In this document: piece by piece, positions 34,522 through 44,500 of the stretch | Position numbering within the stretch: position 1 is the stretch's first letter | Layout: each line of letters starts with the position of its first letter | Translations under genes and position numbers: made by a program | Assembly (NCBI GenBank): GCA_963621245.1 | Contig: CAVFCW010000011.1 | Location: 9,334 to 73,333 of the forward strand | Length of the DNA: 64,000 bases | From: SIG603 sp963621245 | Lineage (GTDB): Bacteria; Bacillota; Clostridia; Oscillospirales; Acutalibacteraceae | Direction of reading: 5' to 3' | Notes under the pieces: generated by a model | Told to the model about the DNA's origin: nothing | What the model saw: only the letters and a program-made list of their open reading frames with translations | The model's database searches: none

Positions 34522-35571
34522 ATGGCAGATAATGAAAAAAGAGTCAGCCCTGTTGTAGACGAAAAGGAGCTTGGCATAGATCTTGGCTCTGCCAATACCG
34601 TTATTTTCAAGAGAAATCAGGGAATAGTTTTACGTGAGCCGTCTGTTATTGCTATCGATATGCGAACAGACGAGGTTGTATCTTGCGGCAGAGACGCTTT
34701 TGATATGATTGGCAAAACTCCCGAGAATATCATGATAATACATCCTATCGTAAACGGAGCTGTTGCCGATTTGTCGGCTTGCGCTGCAATGCTTAAGTAC
34801 TATTTGCGAAAAGTTTTGAACGGCCCCACGCTCAGAAAACCGAGAGTTATAATTTCTGTTCCTGCAAGCCTTACGGATGTTGAAAGGCGTGCGGTTGAAG
34901 ACGCCGCAAAACAGGCGGGTATTACTTCTGTCAGCTTGTTTGAAGCACCTATGGCTGCGGCACTCGGAGCTCAGTTGCCTGTCGGTGCGGCAAAGGGAAG
35001 TTTTATTCTCAATATCGGTGCGGGAGTATCCGAGGCGGCTGTAATTGCTCTTGGCGATATTGTATCGTCGGCTGGTTCAAAAGTCGGCTCAAGCGACATC
35101 GATACTGCGCTCATAAGTTATATGAGAAAACAGTACGGCCTTATAATCGGCAAAAAAGCTGCAGAGGAGCTTAAAATTAAGATAGGAAGCGCATATCACA
35201 CCTCCGAAAACGGATTTGCCGAGATAAGAGGAAGAAGTGCCGTGGACGGCTTGCCGAGAAGCTACTCCGTTCAGGGCGACGAAATAAGAGGAATAATCCA
35301 GCCTGTTGTCGTGAGAATATCGGAGCTTATCGCAAAATGCCTTGAGGAGGCACCTGCGGAGCTTTCGTCTGATATTTTCGATTCGGGAATAGTTTTGACG
35401 GGAAGCGGAGCGGAACTTGACGGTTTAGCCGACTTTATCTCGGAATATATAGGCGTAAAGGTCATCATTCCCGAGAGAATGAGAGACTGCGTAGCCGAGG
35501 GAACAGGAAAAGCACTCGATCTTGTTGTAAGTGACAGAGGCGTTCGACGTTTCAAAAGAAATACTATTTGA
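34522..35571 (+). CDS. mreB: MreB-family rod-shape protein with degenerate nucleotide motifs
   Basis: MreB is an actin-like filament that guides the cell elongation machinery. The 349 residues align along the family, from the phosphate-1 loop GIDLGSANTVIF to EAPMAAALG. However, the phosphate-2 loop, normally DIGGGT, reads NIGAGVS (from N164), and the adenosine motif, normally GGGA, reads GSGA (294-297). ATP binding or hydrolysis may be altered. It heads mreB-mreC-mreD-PBP2 in the standard order, 3 nt after dut. Another, canonical MreB may exist elsewhere in the genome. Confidence 0.9.
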   Translation: MADNEKRVSPVVDEKELGIDLGSANTVIFKRNQGIVLREPSVIAIDMRTDEVVSCGRDAFDMIGKTPENIMIIHPIVNGAVADLSACAAMLKYYLRKVLNGPTLRKPRVIISVPASLTDVERRAVEDAAKQAGITSVSLFEAPMAAALGAQLPVGAAKGSFILNIGAGVSEAAVIALGDIVSSAGSKVGSSDIDTALISYMRKQYGLIIGKKAAEELKIKIGSAYHTSENGFAEIRGRSAVDGLPRSYSVQGDEIRGIIQPVVVRISELIAKCLEEAPAELSSDIFDSGIVLTGSGAELDGLADFISEYIGVKVIIPERMRDCVAEGTGKALDLVVSDRGVRRFKRNTI

Positions 35572-35589
35572 TGAAAGGAGCTTTCTGAT

Positions 35590-36495
35590 ATGAAAGGTTT
35601 TTTCAGAGGTAATGCTTTTAAAACGATGCTGACGTTGGTTGTTATTCTCGGAGCATTTACCATTCTTTCAATTACCACCGGAGACAGTACGATCTCAGGT
35701 TTCTTTCAGGGATTTTTAAGCCCCATGCAAGAGACAGCCAACAGCGTTCTCGGAAAAGATTCCGACAACCTCGGCTTGTCCGATATGACAAGATCCGAAC
35801 TTGAATCGTACGCCGCCACTCTTGCGGACGAAAACGCTCAGCTAAGACAAAATTTAGCTGATTACTACGATGTTAAGCAGAAAAACGAACAGTACGCCGA
35901 CGCTATCGGCATTGTCAACAGCGATTCCAACATAAGCCTTTTGGCGGCTTCGGTTATTTCTCGTGATCCGACCGATGTTTACATGGGATTCGGTCTTGAC
36001 GTCGGTTCACTCGACGGCGTTTCGCTAAATGACGCTGTTATCACAAGCCAGGGAATAGTCGGAATTGTAAGCGAGGTTTATTCCTCTTCGTGCAGAGTTG
36101 AAACCATTTACAGTGAAAACCTCGAGGTAGGCGCTGTTTGCGAGGAGTTCAGCGAAAACGGAGTTATCGGCTCGGATTCCGCAAGTGCGAATGCGGGTAT
36201 GGTTTATCTAAAATACCTTGACAACAGCACTAAAATCACTCAGGGCTCGATTATCACAACATCCGGTTCGGGCGGACTTTTCCCCAAGGGACTTGTTGTG
36301 GGTACAGTTCAGTATCTCGATCCGTCAAGCACCGATGTCACGCTCAATGCCGTTTTGAAGCCGTCGGCGGACATTAAAAATATAACCGACTGCTTTGTTA
36401 TCACAAGCTTTGACGGTATGGGAGACACCGAAAGCGTGAGTGCTTCGGAGTCGGCAAATTCCGATGACGGAGATGTCGGAGGCACGGCAAATTGA
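35590..36495 (+). CDS. mreC: Rod shape-determining protein MreC
   Basis: MreC links the MreB filament to extracytoplasmic wall enzymes. The 301-residue protein has one N-terminal membrane helix (about 12-30), a coiled coil (about 65-100) with LADENAQLRQNLADYYDVKQ, and an extracytoplasmic beta domain with VISRDPTDVYMGFGLDVGS and SGSGGLFPKGLVVGTV. The last 25 residues are acidic and Ser-rich. A strong AAAGGAG precedes the start. The stop overlaps the TTG start of mreD by 3 nt. Confidence 0.93.
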   Translation: MKGFFRGNAFKTMLTLVVILGAFTILSITTGDSTISGFFQGFLSPMQETANSVLGKDSDNLGLSDMTRSELESYAATLADENAQLRQNLADYYDVKQKNEQYADAIGIVNSDSNISLLAASVISRDPTDVYMGFGLDVGSLDGVSLNDAVITSQGIVGIVSEVYSSSCRVETIYSENLEVGAVCEEFSENGVIGSDSASANAGMVYLKYLDNSTKITQGSIITTSGSGGLFPKGLVVGTVQYLDPSSTDVTLNAVLKPSADIKNITDCFVITSFDGMGDTESVSASESANSDDGDVGGTAN

Positions 36496-37025
36496 AATTT
36501 TACCTATCGGATACAAATAAAATCGTGCGCATGTTTGCGTACTTTATAGAGATATTTGTATTGACAATACTTCAGAACGTGCCGGGTTTTACCATGCCGA
36601 TATTCAGCTGTACGCCGATACTCAGCATTGCGGCGGCACTTAGCATAGCTCTTATTGAAACAGAAATGCCGACCATGGAAATTGCCCTTGTGGCGGGCTT
36701 GCTTATAGACGTCACAACAGCCACTCCGTTCGGCTCGTTCGCTATGTTTTTTATTGTTATCTCGGCACTTACAAGTGCGTTCATTCAGGGGAAAAGACGT
36801 AAGGATTCATTCTGGTTGATTTTAACCTCAGTGATTTCGACGGCGTTGACATTCTTAGCTCTTTGGTTCATTTTGTCGGTGGCAAAGGGCAGTTCTGACA
36901 GCATTTTGCAGCTTAAGCAAAAATTTATTCCTACGGGAATTTACACGCTGTTTGTCATACCGTTCACTTATACTTTAAACAGCATTATTCACAGGTTCCT
37001 TAAAAACAGGGACGATGCAAATTGA
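36492..37025 (+). CDS. mreD: Rod shape-determining protein MreD
   Basis: A 177-residue integral membrane protein with about five hydrophobic helices and no soluble domain. Its position between mreC and a class B PBP gene identifies it. The segment LLIDVTTATPFGSFAMFFIV corresponds to the conserved MreD core. Its start is TTG overlapping the mreC stop, so translational coupling replaces a good ribosome site. Confidence 0.88.
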   Translation: MKFYLSDTNKIVRMFAYFIEIFVLTILQNVPGFTMPIFSCTPILSIAAALSIALIETEMPTMEIALVAGLLIDVTTATPFGSFAMFFIVISALTSAFIQGKRRKDSFWLILTSVISTALTFLALWFILSVAKGSSDSILQLKQKFIPTGIYTLFVIPFTYTLNSIIHRFLKNRDDAN

Positions 37026-39194
37026 TTGGGAAAATTCTTAATGAAAAACAGTATTAAAATCACCCGAACCTTAGTCTGCCTCTTTTTTGTAGCGCTTGTT
37101 TTCTTCATTTACTGTTTGCGTCTGCTTCAGTGGCAGGTTTTGGACGGCAGTAAGTACAGCGAGGAAGCAAAGTCCAATTCGAATTACAACATAAGCCTTC
37201 AAGCCGCACGAGGACAGATTTACGATTCGGAAGGTAATGTTCTTGTGGGCAACAAGACGGTTTATAATGTAGTTATGAACGCTATAACCATGGCTGACGA
37301 CAGAAATGAAGCCATTGCTAAGGTTCTTGAGTATCTGCAAGCCGACGGTGTTGAATGGGTGGATAAACTGCCTATTAAAATCAACGGCGCCGGTCAATAT
37401 GAATTTGCGACAAACCGTGATTCCGAAATAGCTTATCTCAAAAGCAGCGATATGCTCAATACTCAGGACTATGCCACGGCTGACGAGTGCATGACTCTTC
37501 TCATAAGCAAATATGACCTTGAAGATTACTCACAGACTGACGCAAGAAATATCGCTTCCGTGAGATATTATATGACTAAGACGAGATTCTCGAGAAGTAC
37601 GCCGTACGTCATAGCTACGGATGTCCCTATGGCGACTGTTCAGAAAATAAGCGAAAATTCGAGAGAAATGCCCGGAATAGAAATTCAGGTCGGAACATCG
37701 AGATATTACAGTGACGGTACTCTTGCGCCGCATCTTCTCGGAACTCTCGGATCAATCACTTCGGAGCAGTATTCCGCTTATGATGAAGAGGGAAAAACAT
37801 ATTCGTCCGATAATGTCTCGGGATATACGCTCAGCGATACAGTCGGTCAGAGCGGAATTGAATCCGCATTTGAGGAGACTTTAAGAGGTCAGAACGGCGT
37901 TAAAACCGTCGAAGTTGACTCAAACGATAATGTTACCGGCGAGAGTGTGACAACACAGCCCACGGCTGGTAATTCGGTTTACACTACAATCGACAGCAAG
38001 CTTCAAAAAGTTGCCAATGAGTCTCTTGCTGAGAACGTCAAAAATGCTAATGCCGAGACAGGCGACTGCACGGCAGGCGGCGTTGTTGTTCTCGACGTTA
38101 AGACATTCGGCGTGCTTGCCGCTTCGACTTACCCGACGTTTGATTTGACTCAGTACACGACTGACGATGATTATTATTATGATCTCATGAAGGACGAGAG
38201 TCTTCCGCTTTTCAACAGAGCGTTTGACGGTGCGTTCACTCCGGGATCTGTTTTCAAACCGCTTGTTGCTATTGCGGCGCTTGAAGAAAAGACAATAACC
38301 ACGGGATTTACCTACTATTGTCCCGGTTATTATGACTATTATCAGGATGGCAATCCGCCTACCTGTTATAACTCAACAGCTCACGGAACAGTTGATGTTT
38401 ATTCGGCACTTGCAAACTCTTGTAACGTTTTCTTCTTTGAAGTCAGCCGACTTCTTGGAATAGGCACCATGAACGTTTATGCAAATGCATTCGGCCTTGG
38501 CGTGAAGACGGGCATTGAGGTTGGCGAGACCTCGGGCATTATGTCAAACCCTCAGGAGTATGTTGAAAACCACGGAACAGGCTGGGTTGACGGTTTGACC
38601 ATACAATCCGGTATCGGTCAGTCCGACTCGATGTTCTCACCTTTACAGCTTGCAACTTACACCGCTACAATAGCAAACAATGGCGTCAGACTTAAAACTC
38701 ACCTTTACTCTAAGACAGTCGACTATGACGGAAACAGAGTGCTTGACGAGTATGAGCCACAAGTTGTTAACGATACGGAGATTTCAAAGAAAACTCTCAA
38801 GACCGTTCAGGAAGGTATGAGAGATGTTGCGACTTACGGTACTGCCGCCGGAGCATTTTCCGATTACGGAATTGCGATAGCTTGTAAAACAGGTACGGCA
38901 GAAAATCCGGGACACAACGATAACACGGTTTTTATAGCTTATGCGCCGTATGATAATCCAGAAATTGCCGTTGCTGTTGTTCTTGAATACGGAAAGAACG
39001 GCGATTACTCAAAGGCAGTCGCAAAGGATATTTTTGACGCATATTTCTACGGAACAGAAGAAGAGAACGAGGAAAACTCCGAAACTTCAGAGTCTTCCTC
39101 TGAGACAAGCGGTGAAACATCATCGGAAACAAGCGAAGAGGCTTCCAAGGTCGAGAGTGCAAAGCGCGGAGACGATATTCCTGATGCAAATTAA
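37026..39194 (+). CDS. Class B penicillin-binding protein 2 (elongasome transpeptidase)
   Basis: A 722-residue monofunctional transpeptidase that cross-links peptidoglycan. It has a short cytoplasmic N-terminus, one membrane helix (about 17-35), a dimerisation/pedestal domain and the transpeptidase domain with the active-site SVFK (S408, K411), SCN (465-467) and KTG (621-623). The C-terminal about 45 residues are a Ser/Glu/Thr-rich tail. TTG 37026 follows the mreD stop directly; ATG 37041, five codons in, is an alternative start. With mreBCD it makes the core of the elongation complex; rodA is absent here. Confidence 0.94.
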   Translation: MGKFLMKNSIKITRTLVCLFFVALVFFIYCLRLLQWQVLDGSKYSEEAKSNSNYNISLQAARGQIYDSEGNVLVGNKTVYNVVMNAITMADDRNEAIAKVLEYLQADGVEWVDKLPIKINGAGQYEFATNRDSEIAYLKSSDMLNTQDYATADECMTLLISKYDLEDYSQTDARNIASVRYYMTKTRFSRSTPYVIATDVPMATVQKISENSREMPGIEIQVGTSRYYSDGTLAPHLLGTLGSITSEQYSAYDEEGKTYSSDNVSGYTLSDTVGQSGIESAFEETLRGQNGVKTVEVDSNDNVTGESVTTQPTAGNSVYTTIDSKLQKVANESLAENVKNANAETGDCTAGGVVVLDVKTFGVLAASTYPTFDLTQYTTDDDYYYDLMKDESLPLFNRAFDGAFTPGSVFKPLVAIAALEEKTITTGFTYYCPGYYDYYQDGNPPTCYNSTAHGTVDVYSALANSCNVFFFEVSRLLGIGTMNVYANAFGLGVKTGIEVGETSGIMSNPQEYVENHGTGWVDGLTIQSGIGQSDSMFSPLQLATYTATIANNGVRLKTHLYSKTVDYDGNRVLDEYEPQVVNDTEISKKTLKTVQEGMRDVATYGTAAGAFSDYGIAIACKTGTAENPGHNDNTVFIAYAPYDNPEIAVAVVLEYGKNGDYSKAVAKDIFDAYFYGTEEENEENSETSESSSETSGETSSETSEEASKVESAKRGDDIPDAN

Positions 39195-39288
39195 AAGTCG
39201 ATAATAAATATTTAATTGTTATTTTCAATAAAATATAGCAATTTAAATTGACTTTTTTAACGAATCTTATCGTTTTGATAATTATTTT

Positions 39289-39317
39289 TTGACTATTAAG
39301 AAATATTATGGTATAAT
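39289..39317 (+). promoter_or_regulatory. Promoter of the minD-like gene
   Basis: TTGACT (39289-39294) and a perfect TATAAT (39312-39317) have a 17-nt spacer. The transcript would start only about 10 nt before the ATG, so the leader is very short. Confidence 0.7.
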
Positions 39318-39334
39318 CTTGAAAGGATAAAGTT

Positions 39335-40069
39335 ATGGGCTCAGTTACAGTGATCACATCGGGCAAGGGCGGAGTCGGCAAATCGACGGTAGCAGTCGGT
39401 TTGGCGAGAGCCTTGGCCGAGAGGGGACGGAAGGTTCTTTTGATCGATTGCGATTCCGGATTAAGGTCGCTTGATCGCTTAACGGGGACGGACAAAGAGC
39501 TCGTATACGATGTTTCCGATGTTTTGTCGGGAAGGTGTGCACCTATAAAGGCGATTTACAAATGTGAAGTAAACGAAAACCTTTATATGATGCCTGCCGC
39601 AGCCGATGCGGATTTTGTCTTGAGCGAGAACGGTTTTTCAAAGCTTGTGTCACTTGTACGCAAGTATTTTGACGCTGTTTTTCTTGACAGTCCCGCAGGA
39701 GTGGGACGAGGCTTTCGCTCTGCGTGCCTTTGTGCCGATAAAGCGTTGGTCGTTTGTAATGCGGATCCCGTATGCCTTAGAAGTACAGCGAAGGTAAATT
39801 CCTTGCTGTGCGGTATGGGAGTTGCAAAACAAAGATTGATAATAAACAGGTTTAACAAAAGTGCTTTTTGCGCACTTCACGGGTTTGATGACCTCGACAG
39901 CGTGATTGATGAAGCTCGAATTAGACTGATTGGCGTCATTCCCGAGGATTATGATTTTGTTAATTCCCTGATTAACAATATCCGCAAGGATAAAACGGAC
40001 GGCTTTAGGGCGTGTTCCAGAATTGCCGGAAGGCTTGAGGGTATTGATGTTCCATTGATTATAGGATAG
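39335..40069 (+). CDS. minD: MinD-like septum-site ATPase lacking the C-terminal membrane helix
   Basis: A ParA/MinD ATPase of 244 residues. The deviant Walker A SGKGGVGKST is at 9-18, and the switch II DSPAGVGRGF and the INRF segment match MinD rather than chromosomal ParA. Canonical MinD is about 265 residues and ends in an amphipathic membrane-targeting helix. This protein stops at GIDVPLIIG and lacks it. No minC or minE is adjacent. Its place between the PBP2 gene and mgsA equals that of minCDE in other Clostridia, so it appears to be a reduced remnant or a repurposed MinD. Confidence 0.82.
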   Translation: MGSVTVITSGKGGVGKSTVAVGLARALAERGRKVLLIDCDSGLRSLDRLTGTDKELVYDVSDVLSGRCAPIKAIYKCEVNENLYMMPAAADADFVLSENGFSKLVSLVRKYFDAVFLDSPAGVGRGFRSACLCADKALVVCNADPVCLRSTAKVNSLLCGMGVAKQRLIINRFNKSAFCALHGFDDLDSVIDEARIRLIGVIPEDYDFVNSLINNIRKDKTDGFRACSRIAGRLEGIDVPLIIG

Positions 40070-40087
40070 TAAAGTGAGGTTGAAATT

Positions 40088-40486
40088 ATGAATATTGCAT
40101 TAATCGCACATGATGCGAAGAAAGAGCTGATGGTTCAGTTCTGTATTGCTTATTGCGGAATATTGAGCAAGCATAATCTTTGTGCCTCGGGTACCACGGG
40201 AAAGATTGTTTCCGAGGCTACGGGTCTCGAGATAACCAAGTTTCTCAGCGGATCTCAGGGTGGCGCTCAGCAGATAGCCGCCAGAATCGGCTACAATGAG
40301 ATTGATCTTCTGCTGTTTTTTAGAGATCCCCTTAACCCCAAACCGCATGAGCCGGACGATATGAATCTCCTAAGACTTTGCGATATGCACCATATCCCTG
40401 TTGCTACGAATATAGCTACTGCCGAGGTGCTAATCAGAGGTCTTGAAAGAGGCGATCTCGATTGGCGTGAGATTGCAAGAAATTAA
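40088..40486 (+). CDS. mgsA: Methylglyoxal synthase
   Basis: MgsA converts dihydroxyacetone phosphate to methylglyoxal and phosphate, a bypass that relieves sugar-phosphate build-up. The 132 residues include the N-terminal IALIAHDAKK (phosphate-binding Lys), the GTTG loop (SGTTGKI), LSGSQGGAQQIAARI and the catalytic FFRDPLNPKPHEPD segment. GAGG lies upstream. It follows the minD-like gene by 18 nt and ends at a terminator. Confidence 0.95.
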   Translation: MNIALIAHDAKKELMVQFCIAYCGILSKHNLCASGTTGKIVSEATGLEITKFLSGSQGGAQQIAARIGYNEIDLLLFFRDPLNPKPHEPDDMNLLRLCDMHHIPVATNIATAEVLIRGLERGDLDWREIARN

Positions 40487-40493
40487 AATTCAT

Positions 40494-40519
40494 TCCCTTC
40501 CTTCGGGAGGGGATTTTTG
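40494..40519 (+). terminator. Intrinsic terminator after mgsA
   Basis: A GC-rich stem (40495-40501 with 40505-40511, one T-G pair, 3-nt loop) is followed by ATTTTTG. Confidence 0.75.
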
Positions 40520-40527
40520 TTTTGTAC

Positions 40528-40556
40528 TTGTTATTTGTATCGATAGATGTTATAAT
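40528..40556 (+). promoter_or_regulatory. Promoter of uppP
   Basis: TTGTTA (40528-40533) and a perfect TATAAT (40551-40556) are 17 nt apart, with an extended -10 TG at 40548-40549. Confidence 0.7.
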
Positions 40557-40614
40557 TTCGCTGTGTGTTCTAAAATACACACTCTACATTCGAAATTTAA
40601 CAAGGAGATTAGAA

Positions 40615-41553
40615 ATGACTTTATTACAAGCAATTATTCAGGGTATTGTACAGGGTCTAACCGAATTTTTACCCGTTTCCAGCAGCGGCCATCTTGCCGT
40701 AACACAACATGTTCTCGGAGTCAGCCTTGACAGTATCTTTTTTGATATTCTGCTTCATCTCGGTACGCTTATTGCGGTGTGTTTCGTCTACTATAAGCTT
40801 ATCGGCAGACTTATAGCCGAATTTTTCAGATCGATAGGCGATATATTCCGTGGAAAATTCTCCTTTAAGAATATGTCTGAAGACAGAAGACTTCTCGTCA
40901 TGCTCGTGGTCGGTTTGATTCCGCTTTTCCTTTTGTTCATTCCGATTCCCGGAACCGATATGAAGGTAAAAGACCTCTCCGATATGTGGGCAACGGACAG
41001 CAACATTCTTGTTGAGGGAATTGCCTTTATTGTGACAAGCTGCCTTCTATTCATGGCAATTGTTCTCGGCGGAAAGAGCGGCGGAAGAAAAAGAGGCGGT
41101 GCTCATTTCTCAGATGATAGAAACAGAAAAGAAATCCGTTTGGGCGATGCTGTGACAATCGGATTTACTCAGCTCGTTGCCGCACTGCTTCCGGGACTTT
41201 CAAGATCCGGTTCTACTATGTCTGCAGGAATGATGAGAGGCGTAAACAAGCAAACTGCGCTTGATTATTCCTTTGTTCTCGGCATCCCCACAATTTTGGC
41301 TGCGGCTGTATTTTCGGTAAAGGATATTTCTTCTGCCGATGTTGCGGCTTTGTCGGTCGGTGTTATCGTGGCAGGCCTTGTTTCGTCTGCTGTGTTCGGA
41401 TTTTTGGCAATTAAGCTTTTCAAGTGGCTTGTTGCGTCCGATAAATTGATTATATTTGCTGTTTATACGCTTATTCTTGGCGTGGCTTGCATCGTCGTAA
41501 GTGTAATTGAGTTCAAGAGCGGAGTTAACATTTTCACAAAGCTTCCGCTTTAA
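40615..41553 (+). CDS. uppP: Undecaprenyl-diphosphate phosphatase UppP (BacA)
   Basis: UppP dephosphorylates undecaprenyl pyrophosphate at the membrane, recycling the lipid carrier for wall synthesis. Excess also confers bacitracin tolerance. The 312-residue protein has about eight helices and both active-site motifs, GLTEFLPVSSSGH near the N-terminus and LLPGLSRSGSTMSAG near 200. I start at ATG 40615, after AAGGAG. The in-frame upstream codons from 40522 cover the promoter and are rejected. ftsK follows after 15 nt. Confidence 0.94.
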   Translation: MTLLQAIIQGIVQGLTEFLPVSSSGHLAVTQHVLGVSLDSIFFDILLHLGTLIAVCFVYYKLIGRLIAEFFRSIGDIFRGKFSFKNMSEDRRLLVMLVVGLIPLFLLFIPIPGTDMKVKDLSDMWATDSNILVEGIAFIVTSCLLFMAIVLGGKSGGRKRGGAHFSDDRNRKEIRLGDAVTIGFTQLVAALLPGLSRSGSTMSAGMMRGVNKQTALDYSFVLGIPTILAAAVFSVKDISSADVAALSVGVIVAGLVSSAVFGFLAIKLFKWLVASDKLIIFAVYTLILGVACIVVSVIEFKSGVNIFTKLPL

Positions 41554-41568
41554 TCGGGAGGAAAGATT

Positions 41569-44500
41569 TTGGCAACTAAAAAAACAACGCCAAAGAAAAA
41601 CACAAAAAGCACAAGTAAAAAAACTACCAACAAAAGAAGCAGTACTTCATCTCGGAGTACTGCTTCAAAGAATACTAAGAGAAATTCAAGATCGGTTGAA
41701 GAAATCCGTCGCAACAATCAGATAAAAGCCGTAATTTTACTTGCAGTCGCGATAATCCTTGCCGCTCTTGTGGTTTATCCGGGTGAGAACATTTGGAATT
41801 CCGTCCACGATTTTCTCATGGGTACTTTCGGCGGCTGGGCAATCTTCTGGCCCGTACTGCTCGGCTATTCGGCAGTAACAATGGCACTTGAGAAATTTCA
41901 GGGCGAAAAAGGCGGTTTTAGAAAGAAAATCATTATGTGTTCCGCATTGATATTCATAATCTGTACGACTGTTTTCATCTATTCCGATATACCTTTCCCA
42001 AGCGGAACAGGCTATTTTGGAAAGCTTGGTTTTCTCTTTAATCACGGAGTAAGTAACGGCGGAGCGGCTCTTTGCGGAGGCTTGTTCGGTATTCCGATTC
42101 TTATGGCTTGCGGCTCGGTCGGTGCAAAAATTTTAATTACCGTTATTCTTGCCGTTTCGGTTATGATTCTCTTTAAGATAACTATTTCGGGAATTGCCGA
42201 TGCTTTGCAGAAAGGCGCACGTGCCGCCAAAAAGACTGCCGTAACCGCAAGGGACAGACAGAGGGAGCGTGCGGAAATAAGGCGAGAGGAAAGACAAATT
42301 CTTATTGACAATCCTCCCGAGCGACACAAAGAGGAAATTAAGGAAGAAAAGGACGATTATGTCAGCGGTCTTTCGTTTGATCATCCCGTTTTCTCCGAGC
42401 CTATCAAGAAAATTGAAAAAACTAAAGGCGATGTATCAACCGATACAAGTATGATTGATATTTTTCCCGAACCGACAAAATCTAAAAGTAAATCGAGAAA
42501 TGAAGATACATTCAGCTTTTTTGATACGGACGATGAGGATAAGTCGGCGGAATCGAATGAGGAGTCTTTTGATTTTAGCTTTAGCGATGATGCTTTGAGC
42601 AAAGTTCCGCAGTCGCCGACTGATGAGGAAATTCCGACAAGCTTCACGCCCGATCCGATTATAATCAACAGGGAAACGGGGGAGGTTATCGAAGATAAGA
42701 ACGATTCGGACGCTGTAATTTACAATCCGACAGCCGAAATCGAAGACGAATCCAGCGAAACTTCTGCCGAAGTCGGCGAAGTTAAAGAGCCGGAGAAAGA
42801 AAAAATCTCTGCCGAGGAATTGCCAACCGAAAATGAAGACAATAATTTTACGGATGTCTATTCTTACAGCAGAGAAGAGCCGAAAGAGACTTCAAATGTT
42901 ACGGTTTCAAAAGAAGAATTGCCTCAGAGAGAAGAGAGACAGGAAAGCGCAGTAGTTACGCCGATTGACCTCTCTGATGAATCTCTAGATAACGCTAAGC
43001 AAGCCGCTGAGGAGTACATGGAAAAGCGTGAGGAGGCAGAAAAAGCCGAGATTGCTAATAAAGCTGAAATGTCGCTTTACGATCAGCACAAGGACGATGA
43101 GAAAACTTACATTTTCCCACCCGTAACTCTTCTTAAAGAGACCGAAAAGGTAGACGCTTCGGTTGAAACCGAGGAGCTTCAGACGAACGGAAAGGTGCTT
43201 ATAGATACTCTTGCAAGCTTTGGCGTTAAGGCTCAGATTGTCGATATCGCACGTGGCCCGTCCGTAACACGATATGAGATTAAGCCTGCGGCAGGCGTGA
43301 AAATAAGCAAGATAACGGGTCTTGCGGATGATCTTGCCCTTAACCTTGCGGCGGCGGGAATTAGAATAGAAGCACCTATTCCCGGAAAGGCGGCAGTCGG
43401 TATAGAAGTTCCGAACCAGAACAAAGCTACAGTCGGCATGAAGGAGCTTATAGAATCCAATAAATTCATTATGAATAAAGCGCCGCTTACCGTTGCTCTC
43501 GGAAAGGACATTGCGGGTGAGGTCGTTATTACGGATCTTGCAAAAATGCCTCATTTGCTTATTGCCGGTACTACGGGTTCAGGTAAATCTGTTTGCATAA
43601 ACTCGCTTATTATAAGCCTTGTGTATAAGTCAAGTCCGGATGACGTTCGTTTTCTTATGGTTGACCCTAAGGTTGTTGAGCTTGGCGTTTATAACGGAAT
43701 TCCGCATTTGTTGGTACCTGTTGTCACAGATCCGAGAAAGGCGGCAGGCGCACTTAACTGGGCTGTAACAGAGATGCTCAACCGATACAAAACCTTTGCG
43801 GAGTTCAATGTGCGTGATATTAAAGGCTACAACGAACTTGCAAAGATGAACAACTACGAGGACGATTTCGGCCAGCCGATGCTCAAGATGCCGCACATCG
43901 TTATTATCATCGATGAGCTTGCCGACCTCATGATGGCGGCTCCCAATGAGGTTGAGGATTCCATTTGCCGTTTGGCGCAGATGGCGCGTGCTGCCGGAAT
44001 GCACTTGGTTGTAGCTACTCAGAGACCGACCGTTGATGTTGTTACGGGACTTATCAAAGCGAACATTCCAAGCCGAATTGCATTTGCTGTTTCTTCGGCT
44101 ATCGATTCAAGAACGATTCTCGATACTCAGGGCGCAGAAAAGCTTCTCGGCCGAGGAGACATGTTGTTCTCTCCTGTAGGTTCTCAAAAGCCTACACGAG
44201 TTCAGGGTTGTTTTGTTTCGGACGGTGAAATCGAAAAGGTTGTTGACTTTATTAAGCACGGCAGAAAAATCACATATGACGATGAGATTGCCGAGGCTAT
44301 CGAACAGAATGCCGTGGCTTCTGCCGAAAAACAGCAGAAGGGTAATTCTTCCGAAGAGTCTTCGTCTGACGGCGGTGACGCTCTTCTTGAGGAGGCACTT
44401 AAAATCTGCGTTGAAGCGGGTCAGGCATCGACCTCGCTTTTACAACGTAAGCTGAGAATCGGTTATGCGAGAGCGGGCCGTTATATTGACGAGCTTGAAC

